NCBI GenBank assembly: GCA_036345935.2
Contig: JADWOT020000007.1
Location: 1,440,798-1,504,797, forward strand
Source: Taenia hydatigena
Taxonomy: Eukaryota; Platyhelminthes; Cestoda; Cyclophyllidea; Taeniidae
DNA length: 64,000 nucleotides
Direction of reading: 5' to 3'
The position numbers were made by a program, and so were the translations under genes. Position 1 is the stretch's first letter. Each line of letters starts with the position of its first letter. Shown here in pieces: positions 14,386-27,840 of the stretch. The notes beneath the pieces are model-generated. The model made no database searches. It had not been told where the DNA came from and saw only the letters and a program-made list of their open reading frames with translations.

Positions 14386-15620
14386 TCCCTCTATTAAAGT
14401 CAAATGGATTTTAAGATTTGGCAGCACGGTTAAATTAGTCATAGTCTGGCTAGTCGTAAGATTGGAGAAACTGAGGTAAAATTGAATTAATTAAATTCGA
14501 GTTGCGACCCATATATTACGTTGGTAGAAAGAACCTTTCCTTTAATGAAAGCTTCGGTTCTCGAGAGCGCTGCAATAGTGGATGGTTTAGCCATCTGAAC
14601 TCTTATACTGAAGAACTCCTAAATAGCAAATGAATGTCTCGGTCGTCAAGTTTGATTCAAATAACTTCTGCTGCCATGATGAACGATTAATCCCGTGACC
14701 TTTCTACGCATACAAAGCACATTCGATAGTGAGACTAGATAGTTCCACTGCCAGCTGACCCCCTTACAAGCAAGCCAGTCAATCGACGACTCATCATGCA
14801 TTTGAACATATCACCGACAACTTGCCACTTTTGGCATAATCACTGTGTTTACTGTAATCATTGCATTGCAGACATTGCAGCACACTGATCGAGGTGTAAA
14901 ACAGCGGTCAGGTATTTTGTATCGATGCGATATCCTTGCCGCCTTCAGATGTGAAAACAGATTGGAGGTAAGAACTTACAAGTTGATCCGATTTTATGGA
15001 AAAGCCCCAGAGTATGCTTTGCCAACTTTTCCTTTTGCCTCACTCCTCGTGCTAACTTAACTATATCAAGTGCTTCGTTTTATGAAGTGTTCAAGCTCTT
15101 TTGAAACGCAAATTCTCTTATCTAATCACCAGCCGTAATTGACTGCATAAGAAGTGGGTCATAAATACATGTCCACCCTCCCATTATCCAGCGACCATTG
15201 CTTAAAGCACTGCTCACCATCACTACTAAATAACTTTTCGCAGCCGTCGAAATTCAAGTGAGTGATAATTCTTTTCACCAATCATTCCTTAAATCACACA
15301 TTACCGCTTATGCATAGCTAAATTTTGGGCGCGATTTCGTCACTTGACGTACCACCACCTCCCCTGTACTCACCGCTAATCACACTGGGTCACACTTCTT
15401 AGTGGTTGAACAACGCCACCGCCAATGCTACATGAGACCGACAACTGCATCTACTCTATCCGGATCTCGTTTAAGCCAAGCCACAAATGCACTTTCTTTG
15501 ATTTAAGCTAGTATTCACTGAATCAACCTGAACGCAAGTGAGCATAATTGATGCCGTATGTGTTGGCGCATCAAATTCCAACAATTCCGGGCCACTCTAC
15601 GTTTATTCACGAGCTTTCCT
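14386..15620. other. no recognisable gene
   Basis: AT-rich sequence with only short frames. No repeat shared with the rest of the window was noticed. Confidence 0.45.
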
Positions 15621-15712
15621 GCCCGATTTGTGAGGTTCTAAAATATTAAAAGTGCGTGGAGCGCTTTGGTCTCATAATCTGAAGGTCGCGAGTGCGGGTC
15701 TCGCTCTGGGCA
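15621..15712 (+). pseudogene. decayed elongator tRNA-Met(CAT)-like
   Basis: The 3' half reads like an elongator methionine tRNA. The loop CTCATAA has anticodon CAT at 15673-15675 and is followed by TCTGAAGGTC. A perfect five-pair T stem (GCGAG/CTCGC) closes a T loop altered to TGCGGGT. The acceptor strand TCTGGGC is followed by A. The 5' acceptor GCCCGAT pairs for only five positions, and the D-arm region is swollen by about 18 AT-rich bases. A T run at 15717-15720 would end pol III transcription. The damaged D arm and the T-loop changes argue for a pseudogene or a tRNA-derived repeat. Confidence 0.65.
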
Positions 15713-15849
15713 ATGCTTTTCCCTCCAGAATTCTCCTTTGGCGCCCGATGGCAAGTAGTGACAAGACAGCTGCAACTACGCATACGCACATTTCTAGATA
15801 CTTTTTGGTACTGCTGCAAAAGAACGTATATTGGTGTGGGTAAACAAGA

Positions 15850-15922
15850 CACCCACGGTAGGACTCAAACCCACAATCTTCTACTTATGAGGCAGACGCC
15901 TTATCCATTAGGCCGCGCGGTC
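15850..15922 (-). tRNA. tRNA with an Arg-type body and a CAT anticodon
   Basis: Read on the minus strand this is a 73-nt cloverleaf. The acceptor has one A-G mismatch and two G-U pairs, the D arm is GGCCTAATGGATAAGGC, and the T arm is GTGGG, loop TTTGAGT, CCTAC. The D arm, the variable region AAGATT and the discriminator G are those of eukaryotic arginine tRNAs, and the D arm matches the Arg(CCG) gene at 19922. The anticodon loop is CTCATAA, giving CAT (15887-15889). One base separates this from the CCT of tRNA-Arg(CCT). A T4 run follows about 28 nt downstream. It could be a decaying Arg(CCT) copy or an anticodon-switched gene; the identity in the cell is unknown. Confidence 0.7.
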
Positions 15923-18811
15923 TGGACTCCGGCTTTTCAAACACTAAACCAGTTATTTTGTCAAGGATGGATACCATTGCAACTGCACGCTTTTTGGTTA
16001 TTTATCCTAATACTCCATCAATTCTACCATCCAAGTAGTGCAAAATAACAATTTTCGGCTCAGTTTACATCACTCCTCCCCATCCCCATAGGCTTTACTA
16101 ATTTTTCCGTAATACTTGGCTCCTTACAATATTTATTCCTCATTTGACGTTCTGCGCGCCACTCACACCTTTCAATGTCCTTTGTTTTCTTCACATGTTT
16201 TGACAGTGCTTACATTTTGCGCTCCCCTGTCACATCATTTTTGTAGTTGATTTTAATCCTTTGTCCCTTTTGTCGATTTTTTGCAACCTTCATTGACAAT
16301 TTTGTAAATGTAGCAAACTAGAGTGACCGCAGTGTTTTCAGACGACATATTTTGGATTTCAGCACTTGTGGACTAATCGTAGTTCTCCAAAGCCTAAATC
16401 CACTTGAAAATATTGTCAAATCATTTTGCTGCGAGCGTCTGACAGCACGAGTCTGCAATCTTTGCCTTGAGAAACCGAAGTCTTGTCAGTTAACCAGCTA
16501 GAACTCCGCTTTAGCTCGAAGATGGACCAAGCTCGCACGCCTAAAATTGTGGTTATTCATTAAATTAAGACAACAACAGGGTCCAGCGGTTCTGCGGTGT
16601 GGTTTTGACTTGAAGTGCGTAAGTTTCCTGATTCAAAATTTGGTTGGGCCCGACACCTGATTTGTACTTGGTAGTTATCTGGTAAACGCGTTTTAAAGTT
16701 CTTGGGTCACTGCTTAGTCAGATTTTTGTTGGTCGCTTCTTTATCTGAAGCCCTTTGCAAGCGGTTCTCCTTTTTATCCCATCATTTGCACAAACATGAT
16801 TAAAATTGCTATTCAGGGTCATCGAGTTGATTGTAAAAATGAGTTTCTTCGGTGTTAATTTACCCATATTATTGCGAAAGAAGATCAATCAATCTTTGTA
16901 TTTGAAGCCAAACGTCATTCCTGATTGGCCTTAGATGATGCTTACGGACAGATGCCTGCACACTTTCCTAACTTGGAGTGGACAGTTGGTTATTGTGCCA
17001 AAACCAAACGTCTGGGTGTGCCTGTTTTACCAATTGAGGAGGCCAACCCAGTAGGGGTGACAAAGTCGTGACTGACGCGTCATGATATACATTGAGTGAG
17101 GTCAGAGGCATCGTCTTTTAGGAGGGCTGGACAGGATTACCATACCCAAGATGTGTGTGCGTCAATATCAATGTCAAGCTGGTCACCGCGCCTCGTCTAC
17201 GGCGTTAAAATGAATATACAGCAATCGATGGACGCCATATTGACAATGAAGAAACTATGTGCTGCAGATCCAACTGATGGACTGTCTTCAGAAGCAGCCT
17301 CATCGCTGCTACTTTCGATAAAGTTGAAATCATCTCATTCGACATCTTTATCTTAATCAAAGTCTTTTAAGAGGAAATGCTTACACTGCATAAATTTAGA
17401 TTTTCTAGAGTGAGCGCGTAATTATTGCGTAGCACTGCACTGATGGGAGATGGCAACAAGAAGAAAATTGTCTTGTGATGCATTTTGCGAATCAATGCGT
17501 CAAAATTTTGACGGTCTGGGTACGCATTAGACGGAATGTGTTTTACGCATAGCCAAGGCTTTTACTGCTTTAAAAGCGGTGATATCACACATGCGATAAC
17601 ACGTTTCAACCAATGGACAAGGGAAGGACGCCCTTTTTTGGGAGCCGTTGAATGCCCTCCCTTCTGAAAGCTTTATGTTCCGTAGCAAAAGTAATTAGGT
17701 CAACAGCATTAAATCTTAGCAGAGCTTAGTTTCTTACACAGGTTTACAAAATGTTTTCCTTACACGTACGCATCAACCATTGTAGATTCCAAATCATTAC
17801 ATTGCCCATTCATTGAATTTGTGCGGTATATAATAGAGTCATTATTATAGAAAGTCCAGATACGAATCCTATGGTCTAATTCTTCGTCAATAAGTCCTTA
17901 CTTTACTAATGAGCTTTGTTAGACATCCCTAAAATTATCTGACAGCCACCGCAGGCTCTCCATTACTCTGTGGAGCAGTGATTTTACCAGTCCTTAAGGC
18001 AAGAGTGAAATAGTTTGGCTGAGTCGAGTTGTTTAATCTGGTTGATCAAATCTTAATTAGCAAATTCAGACAACTACTGGGATGCATCTGCGAAGATGTG
18101 ATCAAAAAAGGTAGGGAAGATGGTCACGTTTCGTGAATGCAAGCTCGATTATTTTATAGTTGCTGAAATGCATTTTAGAGGGGCTAACGATTGTCTTGAG
18201 GTAATTGTGACAGTATGGGAGACAAAGGATTGAATGGATGAATGCGACATGAATGTAGCGAGGAGGTGGCATTGCGATAGATGGAAAGTGGAAGCAACGA
18301 TGGGCGTAAAAATATAAATTTAAATGTACAGAAATGGTAGCAAGTTATTGGTGGGCATAAAGGGGCAAGCTAAAAGTGCATTAACGAAAACAAGAGGCGC
18401 AAAGTTAAAACAGTCAATAATCGCGGCAGGGGAAAGTGTGATTAACCACACATCGTCAACAGTGCTATCACCACTTTTACGGCATGAGGTTGCTGAGGAG
18501 AAAGGGGATGGAAAACGACGTTGATGGGACACTAGCGAAGTTGCGAACAGGAGTTGGCGGAAAAGATTGTAGACTGAGCGAATACTAAAGATTGCGTGCA
18601 GTGCACCTCAGAGAACATTAACAATGCCTTTCTGCGGGCCTTCACTATTGGTTGTATTCGCTCATAGTCCTTTTGATCTCTGTCTGCATGCTCTTTAATT
18701 TTGTCTACTCGGGTTCCGTAAGGACCTGGTAGACTGACGTATGCAGTAGGTAAGAAAGTTTTAATGTGGTAAGAAGGCGGTTGGTTGAACTGGCGGAAGG
18801 ACACGAAGCTG
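15923..18811. other. mostly featureless; possible acidic coding relic at 17225-17372 (minus)
   Basis: On the minus strand from 17372 down to 17225 one frame spells an acidic, serine-rich stretch (DFD, DKDVE, DDFNFIESSSDEAASED). It is broken by TAA at 17353-17355 and TGA at 17335-17337. This resembles an acidic tail of a real protein that has decayed, but it is too short to identify. The remainder shows nothing that I can support. Confidence 0.3.
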
Positions 18812-18893
18812 GACACGGTGGTCGAGTGGCTAAGGAGATGGACCGCTAATTCACTAGGGTCTTTAAGCATGAGTTTGAATCACATCTGCGTCG
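18812..18893 (+). pseudogene. decayed tRNA-Ser(GCT)
   Basis: The 82-nt segment starts GACACGGTGG and has the type II tRNA layout of serine: D arm GTCGAGTGGCTAAGG, anticodon GCT at 18845-18847, a long variable arm, T region GAGTTTGAATC and 3' end CTGCGTC plus G. The acceptor has one A-C mismatch. The T stem has an A-A mismatch and the anticodon stem an A-C mismatch. The near-invariant U before the anticodon is C. A T4 run lies 13 nt downstream. These faults suggest a pseudogene derived from Ser(GCT). Confidence 0.75.
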
Positions 18894-19775
18894 TGACGAC
18901 ATTTCTTTTGACCTTCACACGGGACCATGTACGAAATTTGCTTTGCTTTACTCTTAATGCCTTCGCTAGAATATTGCTGGCCATATATGCTCGTGTAGAG
19001 GCGTGTGCAGAAGAGTTGAGTAACAAAACAGTAACAATGAGACCGAAAACACTTAAATCTTTAATCTAACATTGCGGTATTCACAAGACCCACCGCACTG
19101 TTCAGATGAGTGCTAGATATTATTGACTAGGAATACGACTTTCGAAAGATGTTCCAGACGCTATACGACATTGGTTGCTGAGCTCTAGTTCCGAAGGGCG
19201 GGCAATATAGAGCAACGATGAAGACGCCAATTCTAGATAAAGGTGTATTTACTCCGTAGCAGTTCATATCACTTGGTCGACCGACTAAAAGTTGTTTAAA
19301 TTTGGCGTGTTGGATCACTTCATGAGGATGTTAACATGTGAAAAAAAAATACAAAAATACATAAACAAATAAATTTATTCTCCAAAATGCAAAAAAGCTG
19401 CGAAACACAATGAGGGATCCACACAAAGAGGTCGCAAACACAGAGATGTACCAAAACTCGCCTATGACTTGAAACGCTTTCCAATTACGTGCTGCAAAAC
19501 ATAGGTTTCTAGTGCTTTGCCACATTCATCCACCAACGCTGCACAGAGTCATAAGTGTACGAACACAAGAACAATGCAAGGTCGCATGCGATTGATGCTC
19601 GGCTTCAAAAGCATGGTCGCCTTTAATCTTAGAGAAATTCAGACAAGCTGGACATTGCACCAGTAAGCTAGTTAAACCTGTTCTCGAGCAATGACCTTGG
19701 GAAGCAGTGCTAGCACTGTTTAGGTAAACAGTAAAGCAAATGATGCAACAGCCTACCTTAGGCGCCGTAGGCAGC

Positions 19776-19847
19776 GGGCTCAGCCGGGATTTGAACCCGG
19801 GATCTCTCGCACCCAAAGCGAGAATCATACCCCTAGACCACTGAGCC
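19776..19847 (-). tRNA. tRNA-Pro(TGG)
   Basis: This is a complete 72-nt cloverleaf on the minus strand. The acceptor GGCTCAG/CTGAGCC pairs at all seven positions and the discriminator is C. The D arm is present, the anticodon stem is CTCGC/GCGAG with loop TTTGGGT (anticodon TGG, complement at 19813-19815), and the T arm is CCGGG, loop TTCAAAT, CCCGG. It closely matches the animal proline tRNA consensus and has intact A and B boxes. No run of four T is seen within about 70 nt downstream. It lies head to head with the Arg gene 74 bp away. Confidence 0.95.
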
Positions 19848-19921
19848 GCGTGGACTCCGCAGCAAGCCGCGCAACCGTTGCAGTAAATTAGCAAAAATAC
19901 TTTAAGATAAAGTGCGGTTCG

Positions 19922-19994
19922 GTCCTGGTGGCCTAATGGATAAGGCGTCGGTTTCCGGAGCCGAAGATTGTGGGTTCGAGTCCCACCTAGGATG
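19922..19994 (+). tRNA. tRNA-Arg(CCG)
   Basis: This is a 73-nt cloverleaf. Acceptor GTCCTGG pairs with CTAGGAT (G-U at the end), discriminator G. The D arm is GCC-TAATGGATAA-GGC and the anticodon stem TCGGT/GCCGA has loop TTCCGGA, anticodon CCG at 19955-19957. The T arm is GTGGG, loop TTCGAGT, CCCAC. Every invariant position I checked is kept, so this is probably functional. No T4 run lies within about 50 nt downstream. It is divergent from the neighbouring proline gene. Confidence 0.95.
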
Positions 19995-22900
19995 AGCAGC
20001 TCATCTTTCCCGCCGTGGTTACCTAGATTTGTTAAAAGTGGGTACTTATAGGCTGATTATCCCTAGACCTTGCCGTGAGTGATAATACTCATCCAAAATC
20101 GAAGCAGTAGTCGGCGAGGTACGGTAACGCATTTACGTTTTCGTCCAGAAAACACTGGAAACAAACAAATGCGCATGTCAATCGTGTTCACTAATTAATG
20201 CATGCTTATACGATTGGTCTCAGGTGAAATTTGAACTTCACCAACAGACGCCAGCATCGATTAACTAGCAAATGCCACAGGAGGATGCCCATCCTTGTCA
20301 GCGCGGCTACATGAGACTTCGGGTTGTCATAGTGATGGGTACAGAAATTGTGCACAACAGGTTCGATGCATGCCAACCTTTGTTAGCAGTCGCCAACAAA
20401 GCGAGCACGGCTAAAGCGGTGCATCCATATAAACAAGGCGTCTCCCCGACGGCACGGAACTAACAGTGGCAACAGAAATCAACAAGTATTCGGACAGAAG
20501 CAACATTTCTGAAAATACGGTCAGTCTGCAAACGTGGGGTCGACAGCACCTTTTTGTTTGAAAACGTTACAATCATTCAGATACTTCGTATTTACAAAAT
20601 CGGCAAAGAAATGCTAGGGATAATCGACAAGCAGGAACAGAACAATTAAATTAGTTGGGAAAATAGCGTGAATTTTGAACGCAGTGTGTGAACACTTCCG
20701 TGAGAAGTGAATAAAACGAAGTAAGTGAGTAGGTGAGAAGAGCACTCTGAATGTTAAACAGGGAATAGATATCGAGGGGAGTAAAATAAGAAGGAAGGGT
20801 GTAATTTATGGGAAAATAATGCGCTATGTGGGAATGAGGAAGAGTGATGCCAAGTGAGTTGAAAGTAATTAAGTGCCACCACAGAACCGATGCAATGCAG
20901 CACGTGCTCCTACGGGCTCAAATTGCCTGCGATGCCGGTTTCGCCACTCGCCCGGAGACCGACAAATTCACCATAACCCTTGTCACATCCCTTATCCATC
21001 CAACCGCATCCAGGTAGTTGTTACACAATACCTTTCTTCATGCTATACGTCAAAACCTAGTCAAGGCATAAAACTGACCACTGGTGCCATAACTTGGAGA
21101 TAACAGGGAGACAGTATTGATGTGATCTGATTAACTGTTAAGACACGTCCAATCGCACGTTAACGAGGATATTCATCGTCAAAAATTACCCGTGTTTCAA
21201 TTAGCTTTACCTTGGTATCTGAGTTTGTCGGTAATTACTAGCCCTACTGTTTACGAACTACTATCCACCAGCTTATACTGAGTTGTAGATTACATAACCC
21301 CTTTTCCGCGATTTCAAGTACATTACATCAAGTACACTTCTTTGCATGTTTTCATAGCGAGCGCCATACGATCGCTGAGGTTTGGGTATTTGTGGAAGAA
21401 AGCTAATTTATCCAGCAACCCAGGAAAATGTTACTATTTAAAGACTAAGTCAATAACGCGAAACGTAGGTAGAAGAGTGAAATTCAAGTTACTGGCTCAT
21501 ATCTAATATTCAGAAGTAGCACATTTCACTAAACACTAGCCAACTTTCGTCGGAAGCAAGTCGCCGTTGTAACAAATTTACCTCTAACTGTGTCACCTCT
21601 CGTAAGATCCCATGCTAGACTGGAATATTGAGGATGGAAACCGGAATCGATAGCAAAACAAACTAAGCAGAAAATCGCAGAGTACCATCCCCCTTGTAAT
21701 ATTCATTGCGTAGGCCAACGAACCACCTTCATTCTCAAACACGCTCCTTAGCCATAGTAAGCCCTAGACGGAGTGAAGTTGCCTGTTTAATCAAACATCT
21801 TAAATGTGCCCGATGTTAAAGACTGGTGCGGATAGTTAGCGGGTATTTGTTAAAGGCCGAACTCGTTGCAATGTGTTCAATTTAGCATTAATGCAAAAAA
21901 ACTTTGTGGTCTTAATCTGACTCTCAGTGCAAAAGAATAACAAAGTATGTTATAACTTAGGCAGCACATCCATGCATGTGCGTTGAATGCATTGGGTTTG
22001 TGTTCCTTCGTGTCGAACAAGAGATTCTCTCACGGAAAGCAAGAAGATTTGGACTCAATAGCGGCTAAGGAACAGAGAAGCGGAAGGAGAAATTATACTT
22101 GTTGCACTGATTTTCGGTTTCATGTGCCATGCTGACATTCAAAAAGTCGACTTCTCAAGAAAGCCAATTCTATCGGTGTTACAATAAAAAGAGCTTGCGG
22201 ATCCCATTGCTAATAAAAGTGGGAGGAATTGATAAGGCATGTTACTATAAACTGTACTGGCATTTGACAAGCGATTAATGGACGGACGGAGTGGTATTCG
22301 AGGTGATATGATAGGTCTGTGGTTCGGTGGCTAGCGATATTGGCGATGGTTATGACGATTGGTGCTGATGGTTCATTGCATAGCAGCAGCGCATCCATCG
22401 CTTTTAACGAAAATCATGGTGCATAGGGAGTGCTGCTTTCATATGACTGCATACCAACTTACCTGTTTTTCCAAGTTACACAGCCATAATATACGCCGGT
22501 GATTAATCACGTAATTACTTACCGTTTGAGGCTATCTTGTCAGACACATTCATTACAAAATGGACACATTTACAAGACTAAAAGCTGTGACAAAGAGCAA
22601 ATGGCATACGAACATGATACGTTGAGGACATTTTCATGAGGATAACAATGAGATTGGTGAAAAAGCTCCAACACTGTGTGCTCAGTTTAGAAGGGTGAAG
22701 CTCTCAGCAGTTGCATGCCGCTAGAGAGCCAGTTAGCGCTACGACACCTAGGTTTGAGAGGGTTGCTCTTCTTCCAGTGCAAAGCAACACAAGCGATAAT
22801 TGACTTCCAATGCTGACAATGACCCACGTTAAGACGAATGCACTTTACCAGTTACAAGATCCTTCAGCTCTACGTACCCATTAGCCAGAACGAGAGCATC

Positions 22901-24613
22901 AACCAAAATAGCGGGAAGTTGAAATGGGCCTTTGCTTTGCCCAGCAGAAAATAAGTAGAGCTGGAAGATCTTTTCTCTTGCGAGCAAATCGGGGACTACG
23001 GTGGTAGATTCTAAGACTAGTTTAGTCGCGCATCTAAGCAATTGGCTAAAATTTCGAAGTTACGAACGAACAGTTCTGCCTGATTTCAGTGCAATAACAA
23101 TATGCATGAGCGACTAGACCACTATAAAGTCAAATTCGCTTTAAAAAACGCAAATGTACCAGCGATCTGGGGCTGTCACTGCGTCCATGATGACTGTTAA
23201 ACGCGTTGAGAAGGAACACGCATATGATATTTGAAAATGTAAACAAAGAACAGCCATGTTTTTCTCATATATGGACTCAATGTAGGCTGCTGTGAAGGCA
23301 TGTGCACAACATTATGGCATGAGAAGTTTTGATGGCAAATGGTGTTGCCATTTATTTGTATGCCAGTTATAACTGGATGAAAGAACTAGCGATGGTGTTA
23401 TAAGCTCTGCATGACCATGTGAAATAGCACCTCAAAGCAATGCCGCCCGCTCTTCCCTCATTCTGCCGTATACCATGTGCAGCAAAGAATTGCTGTGGAG
23501 GAATGGCTTCGAGGATGGTTGGTCAGCCTCCTGCGTCAGGCATTACAGGTTGAGCAGAGCCAAAGGAAACACTCATGAGTTAACTGTGACGACTAAAGAG
23601 ATGACTGACCTCGACACCAATTATTTCTCCTAGTAGCTCAACTCGCTTTGCGGTTTTGTTGTGTCGAGAATGGCTTCGCGGACGAAAAATAGGCTGGCTA
23701 CTACGGGCATCCGTAGATAGGCGTAAAAGCACTAACCTTAAATCAGATTTGCGTAACGGCGGACCGGATGGAAGAGGATTCGGTTAGAGTAAGATCTTGC
23801 GCCATTTCGATTTGCCGCGGTGTTTTATGTTAGGGCTGGCTACTAACATCAATTTTGGCTCCATTTAGCTAGCAGAGAAGCAGAAAAAGTATCGTGATCT
23901 TGAATGCTACACATATTTCTTTGTGCTATATCTCGGGTAGCGTCGCTTCCTTCATCTATAGCTTTCCGACAGAACATGGGGTCGTGATAGATAACCTTAT
24001 GTTTAACGTCTTCACTCATTCACTTTTCCGTGGCGTATGCGCATCCTTTGCCCCCACTTCGCCAAACTCCACGAAAAGTCAGGCGACAACCTACTTGTTA
24101 AATAGGTGCTTAGTTGGACTCAGTTTTTGAATTCTCCTCCAAAACTTGATTATCGTCTGTCGATATTTCCTTCAGCTCCTTACCTTTCAAAATATGGCGA
24201 ATATGAACAAGAAGGCGTGATTCAAAAGAGAGTGGGTTAAGGAACCACTGGGTAGTTAAAAATACATCGCGCGGACATCGAATCAAGGGTCTCGCCATGC
24301 AGGAGCACTCGAGGGCAAGTAGGCGCAAGTGTCAACAATTAGAAATAAACAGAATTTAGAAATGAGAAAGATGAATCGACAGCACAGCACATGCACCCGT
24401 ACCCACTTGCATGCACGAAAAATGATTTAATGAAACTAATGTGTAAGCAAATTAAATTTGTATTCAGTGCTGGTGCACAATAGCTCAGCTGCAAAAGACA
24501 GGCCTCAGTCACCGTACTACAAGGTTCCATGTTCACGATTAAGATTCAGTTCCTGTGTAGACATTGCGGGATGTTATAGAGATAATTTTCTGTTTTAGAT
24601 AGACGAGGATTGA
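19995..24613. other. no recognisable gene
   Basis: Only short open frames. The stretch around 22200-22400 is G-rich on the plus strand but shows no periodicity or family motif. The segment 24255-24320 (minus) vaguely recalls the 3' half of an alanine tRNA, but its stems do not pair. Confidence 0.45.
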
Positions 24614-24793
24614 ATGCCGATTGCTACTGGGATTCCCTCAATGACTCCCATAATCGTAACCAATTCTTCAATTGCTACAACAACGGAACTATTCTCGAAA
24701 CCTACAATGACCACTTCAAGTGCTTCCTCTTCAATGCCCGTAATCGCAGGGACTCTCAAATTTGCCTTCACGGATTTACTGCTCCAATCCTAG
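24614..24793 (+). CDS. small Ser/Thr-rich open frame, possible mucin-type exon
   Basis: An ATG-initiated frame of 59 codons is rich in Thr, Ser, Ala and Met (for example IATTTELF and TMTTSSASSSMP) and ends at TAG. An acceptor-like tract (TTCTGTTTTAG) lies just upstream, so it could be an internal exon. Imperfect internal repetition (ATTCCCTCAATGACTCCC against TCCTCTTCAATGCCC) suggests a repeat-built O-glycosylated region, as in the gene at 43752-45150. No signal peptide or anchor is attached. It may well be a chance frame. Confidence 0.2.
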   Translation: MPIATGIPSMTPIIVTNSSIATTTELFSKPTMTTSSASSSMPVIAGTLKFAFTDLLLQS

Positions 24794-27700
24794 CCACTTC
24801 AACCGCTCTAGTGCTTGTGCAAGCCTTCTTGTAGGCCTGTGCATATTACTAATGCTATGCTCACTCTTACCACGACAGATATGATCTTACGTAAAATAAA
24901 TTCGTTGAGCGTTCCATTGCAAGCTATCTAATTTGCAGGAATCTTCTAGTCGGCAAAACATCATTCTTCGCCAATATAGAGACCGTACCGGGTTAGCGGC
25001 TCGTAAAAACAAGGACACATGCAGACAATTTAAGCTACCTTTATAGATACTCTATTGGGCTTACCCCTGTGAGTTATGCCCCACCACGCTCTCTGGAATA
25101 CAAATGCGTTAGGTGAATGGTATGCCAACACTTACTGTGGTAAAGGAGGTAAGGTTATCTTTATATCTAAATGATGATGTTTATACATCAGGAGAGAGGT
25201 GCTTCTTTTTGCTCAACTTCATGTGTGCCTGACCGTTGGTAATAACTGGCAGAATCCAAGCGTCTTTGTGCACTGATAGTTAAATGATACGATGACAGGA
25301 TAGCAGTGGTGACCCATCTTGGTCTCCGGATCTCGAACTGTGTAAATACCAAACTGTCTTCTGTTGAGACTGCTAGCTTAGAGCAGTTGGCACTAGTTGC
25401 TGTAAGGAATCACAATGAAGGCGTGGTGATTTAGTGCAGATCTGCGAGATGGACGAATTACAAAGTGCAAAGGCTTATGTTTCTCCATGCCTTTAAAGCA
25501 GCTTAAAAGAATTCGGTATGGAGGAATGATTTGCAACGGGCAGCCCCGCATTGACACAGATGCTAGTATGGGAAGGAGAGGGTCAAATTATCAGAGTCTC
25601 ATCTAAGGATGCTACGAGTAACATAATGACGCACTGCATTTGCTACAAATGCAGACAAGCGTAAACAAACTGCACTAAAGTCATTATATCACTAGCAAAT
25701 CTGATTATGGGGTTGTAAGGTGAGTAGGCGAAAGCATGCGGTCTAGATGGTGAATAGTGCTAAGATGACACCATCTTCTGACCCGCAATAATTTTTATGG
25801 TCACAATTTTGTGAACGCCATAGTGACCTTTTGCACACTTCTACTTACCCCTTCACGACGTCTTGCTGTCTTGGTGCTTGGTAATTCCACATGTATACTC
25901 TTATGCGCAGAAGGCACCAACAGGTCTACTTGATATTTCCTGTGATCGCAAGCGTACCACTTGTCGTCCATGGCCACTGATACCCAGTCATCGCCGTGCT
26001 AAAATGCCTTTCGGTAGTTCCGCATTGGGCTTTGCGGACTCTTCCTGGATTCTTACGTTTTACACAAACATCAAGATGAAGACATCTAGGTAGAATTCGA
26101 AGCCTTTACTGCTGCCAAAATGTCCGCGACACGACTAAATACTAGCAAGAGCAACGCATCGCTAGTCGCTTCACCTAAGTACAATGTCAGCAGCGCAATC
26201 CAAAATCACCACGGCAGTCATCAGGAGAAAATTCAAATCAACTTAGTCTACGATTATCAGGGCCACCCTTTATGCATTGTTAATTCCCAAAAGCAGTTAG
26301 GGTTTCCCTAGTCACCAGACAAATGGCAAATTTAGGTAATTGAAAAAAATTTAAACCGCTAGTTTTTTACTTGAAGCATTAGGTTGTTGCAACTAAGAAA
26401 CGCTTTCAAAGCCAATTTAGCATAAAGTGACCCCATTTCAATATAGCAAAACAATTGTCTATGCCAAAACCGTAGTTTGGGAATTATCATTCTTGTTCTT
26501 TACTTTGCCTATCATTAGCCAATCAAATGCTTTGACGAAGTGAGTCACCGTAGTAAAGCCTGATCTTAAGTAGGTATGAGTTTGACCTACAATTATGCTA
26601 CATTTCAAAGCTAACCAGATAATGAAGGGTTTGGAATAGAGCTAGGGAGGATTCGCTGGTGAATGCTACCGCTTAGAATTTCAAATAGAGGCATATAATT
26701 TATAATAACTTTAGGGAAATCGCGCACGTTACCAAGACGAAATATCAATTCCGGCATCTGGTGTTCGTATATGACATAATAATATTTGTGTGATTTAAAA
26801 AATGCAGCGATTTCGCGAGCAACAACAATGGTATATACTAACGATTTAACCCCAATCCAGCCTAAAGTGTAACTACTGGCTGGCCGACTGCAGAAGTATT
26901 TGTTAGTTGTAACCCCTATTTGCTTAGTTCGAAGTCTATGAAATAATCATATTGGTACAAAGTGTATTGTTTGAGTAAAAGACAAGAACACAAAATGTCG
27001 AATTTTGGGCCCGATGCTAACACACTGAGTGGACTAGCATAGCTTCTTCCTCAGGTGCACATGTCCTTGATCTCCTATTGTTACTACATCACTCAAATGC
27101 TCTACCTGTCGCTACGCGACCGGTTTACCCGTTCTCGGGATAGTTCGGGGAAATTGGACATGAACTAAGATGCTGCCACAACTTACATATACAAATAATT
27201 GCACTTATCAGATTCCGATTTTTTATTTGTTTAAGCGAATCAAAGCGAATTTGAATCAATTAGGTTTGGAATGGGAGACCGGCGATCTTTGAACAACGAA
27301 TCATAACTCAAGTTGTCTTGGACTTTGTTCTGGTTGCTATGCGGTGGTGTTCATTACTTTTCTTTGGACGGTTCACGATTGGCGAAAGTTTGACAGGTTT
27401 TAGCAAAAACAGCTTCTCTATCGTCCTAGACACATGTGGGCTTGCATAAAACTGCTGCAATCTGGTATTGGGTAACTAGAGATCATGTGAAAAATTGTTT
27501 AGAATGTTTGATCAGAGTGTCACTTCAACCTTCATAGCAGCCGATGGTGGAATGGGCGTTTAAGTTTGATTTATGATTGGAATAAGGATGCGAACAATGC
27601 CCTGGTTTTCATAAATTGCTATCAAATGAGTGAACGCATGTTCGTTAATAGGGGTCAATGCATAACTTTTTCTAGACAGCATTCTTCTACTGGCACTTAA

Positions 27701-27840
27701 GTTCCTGACGCATTTTTTGCTAAGATAAATTCCTTAGTGTTAAAAGGCTTTTTGTTTTGTGCCTACATTTTGCTGTGATTTTGGGAACCCTGTAGATGCT
27801 GCTTCCGTCTGCCTTTATTCCTTTCTAATCTCACCACGCG
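24794..27840. other. no recognisable gene
   Basis: No frame shows a known domain. N-terminal exons of the EXOSC10 relic might be expected here, but none was recognised. Frames at 25863-26093 and 26120-26311 are hydrophilic and unassigned. Confidence 0.4.
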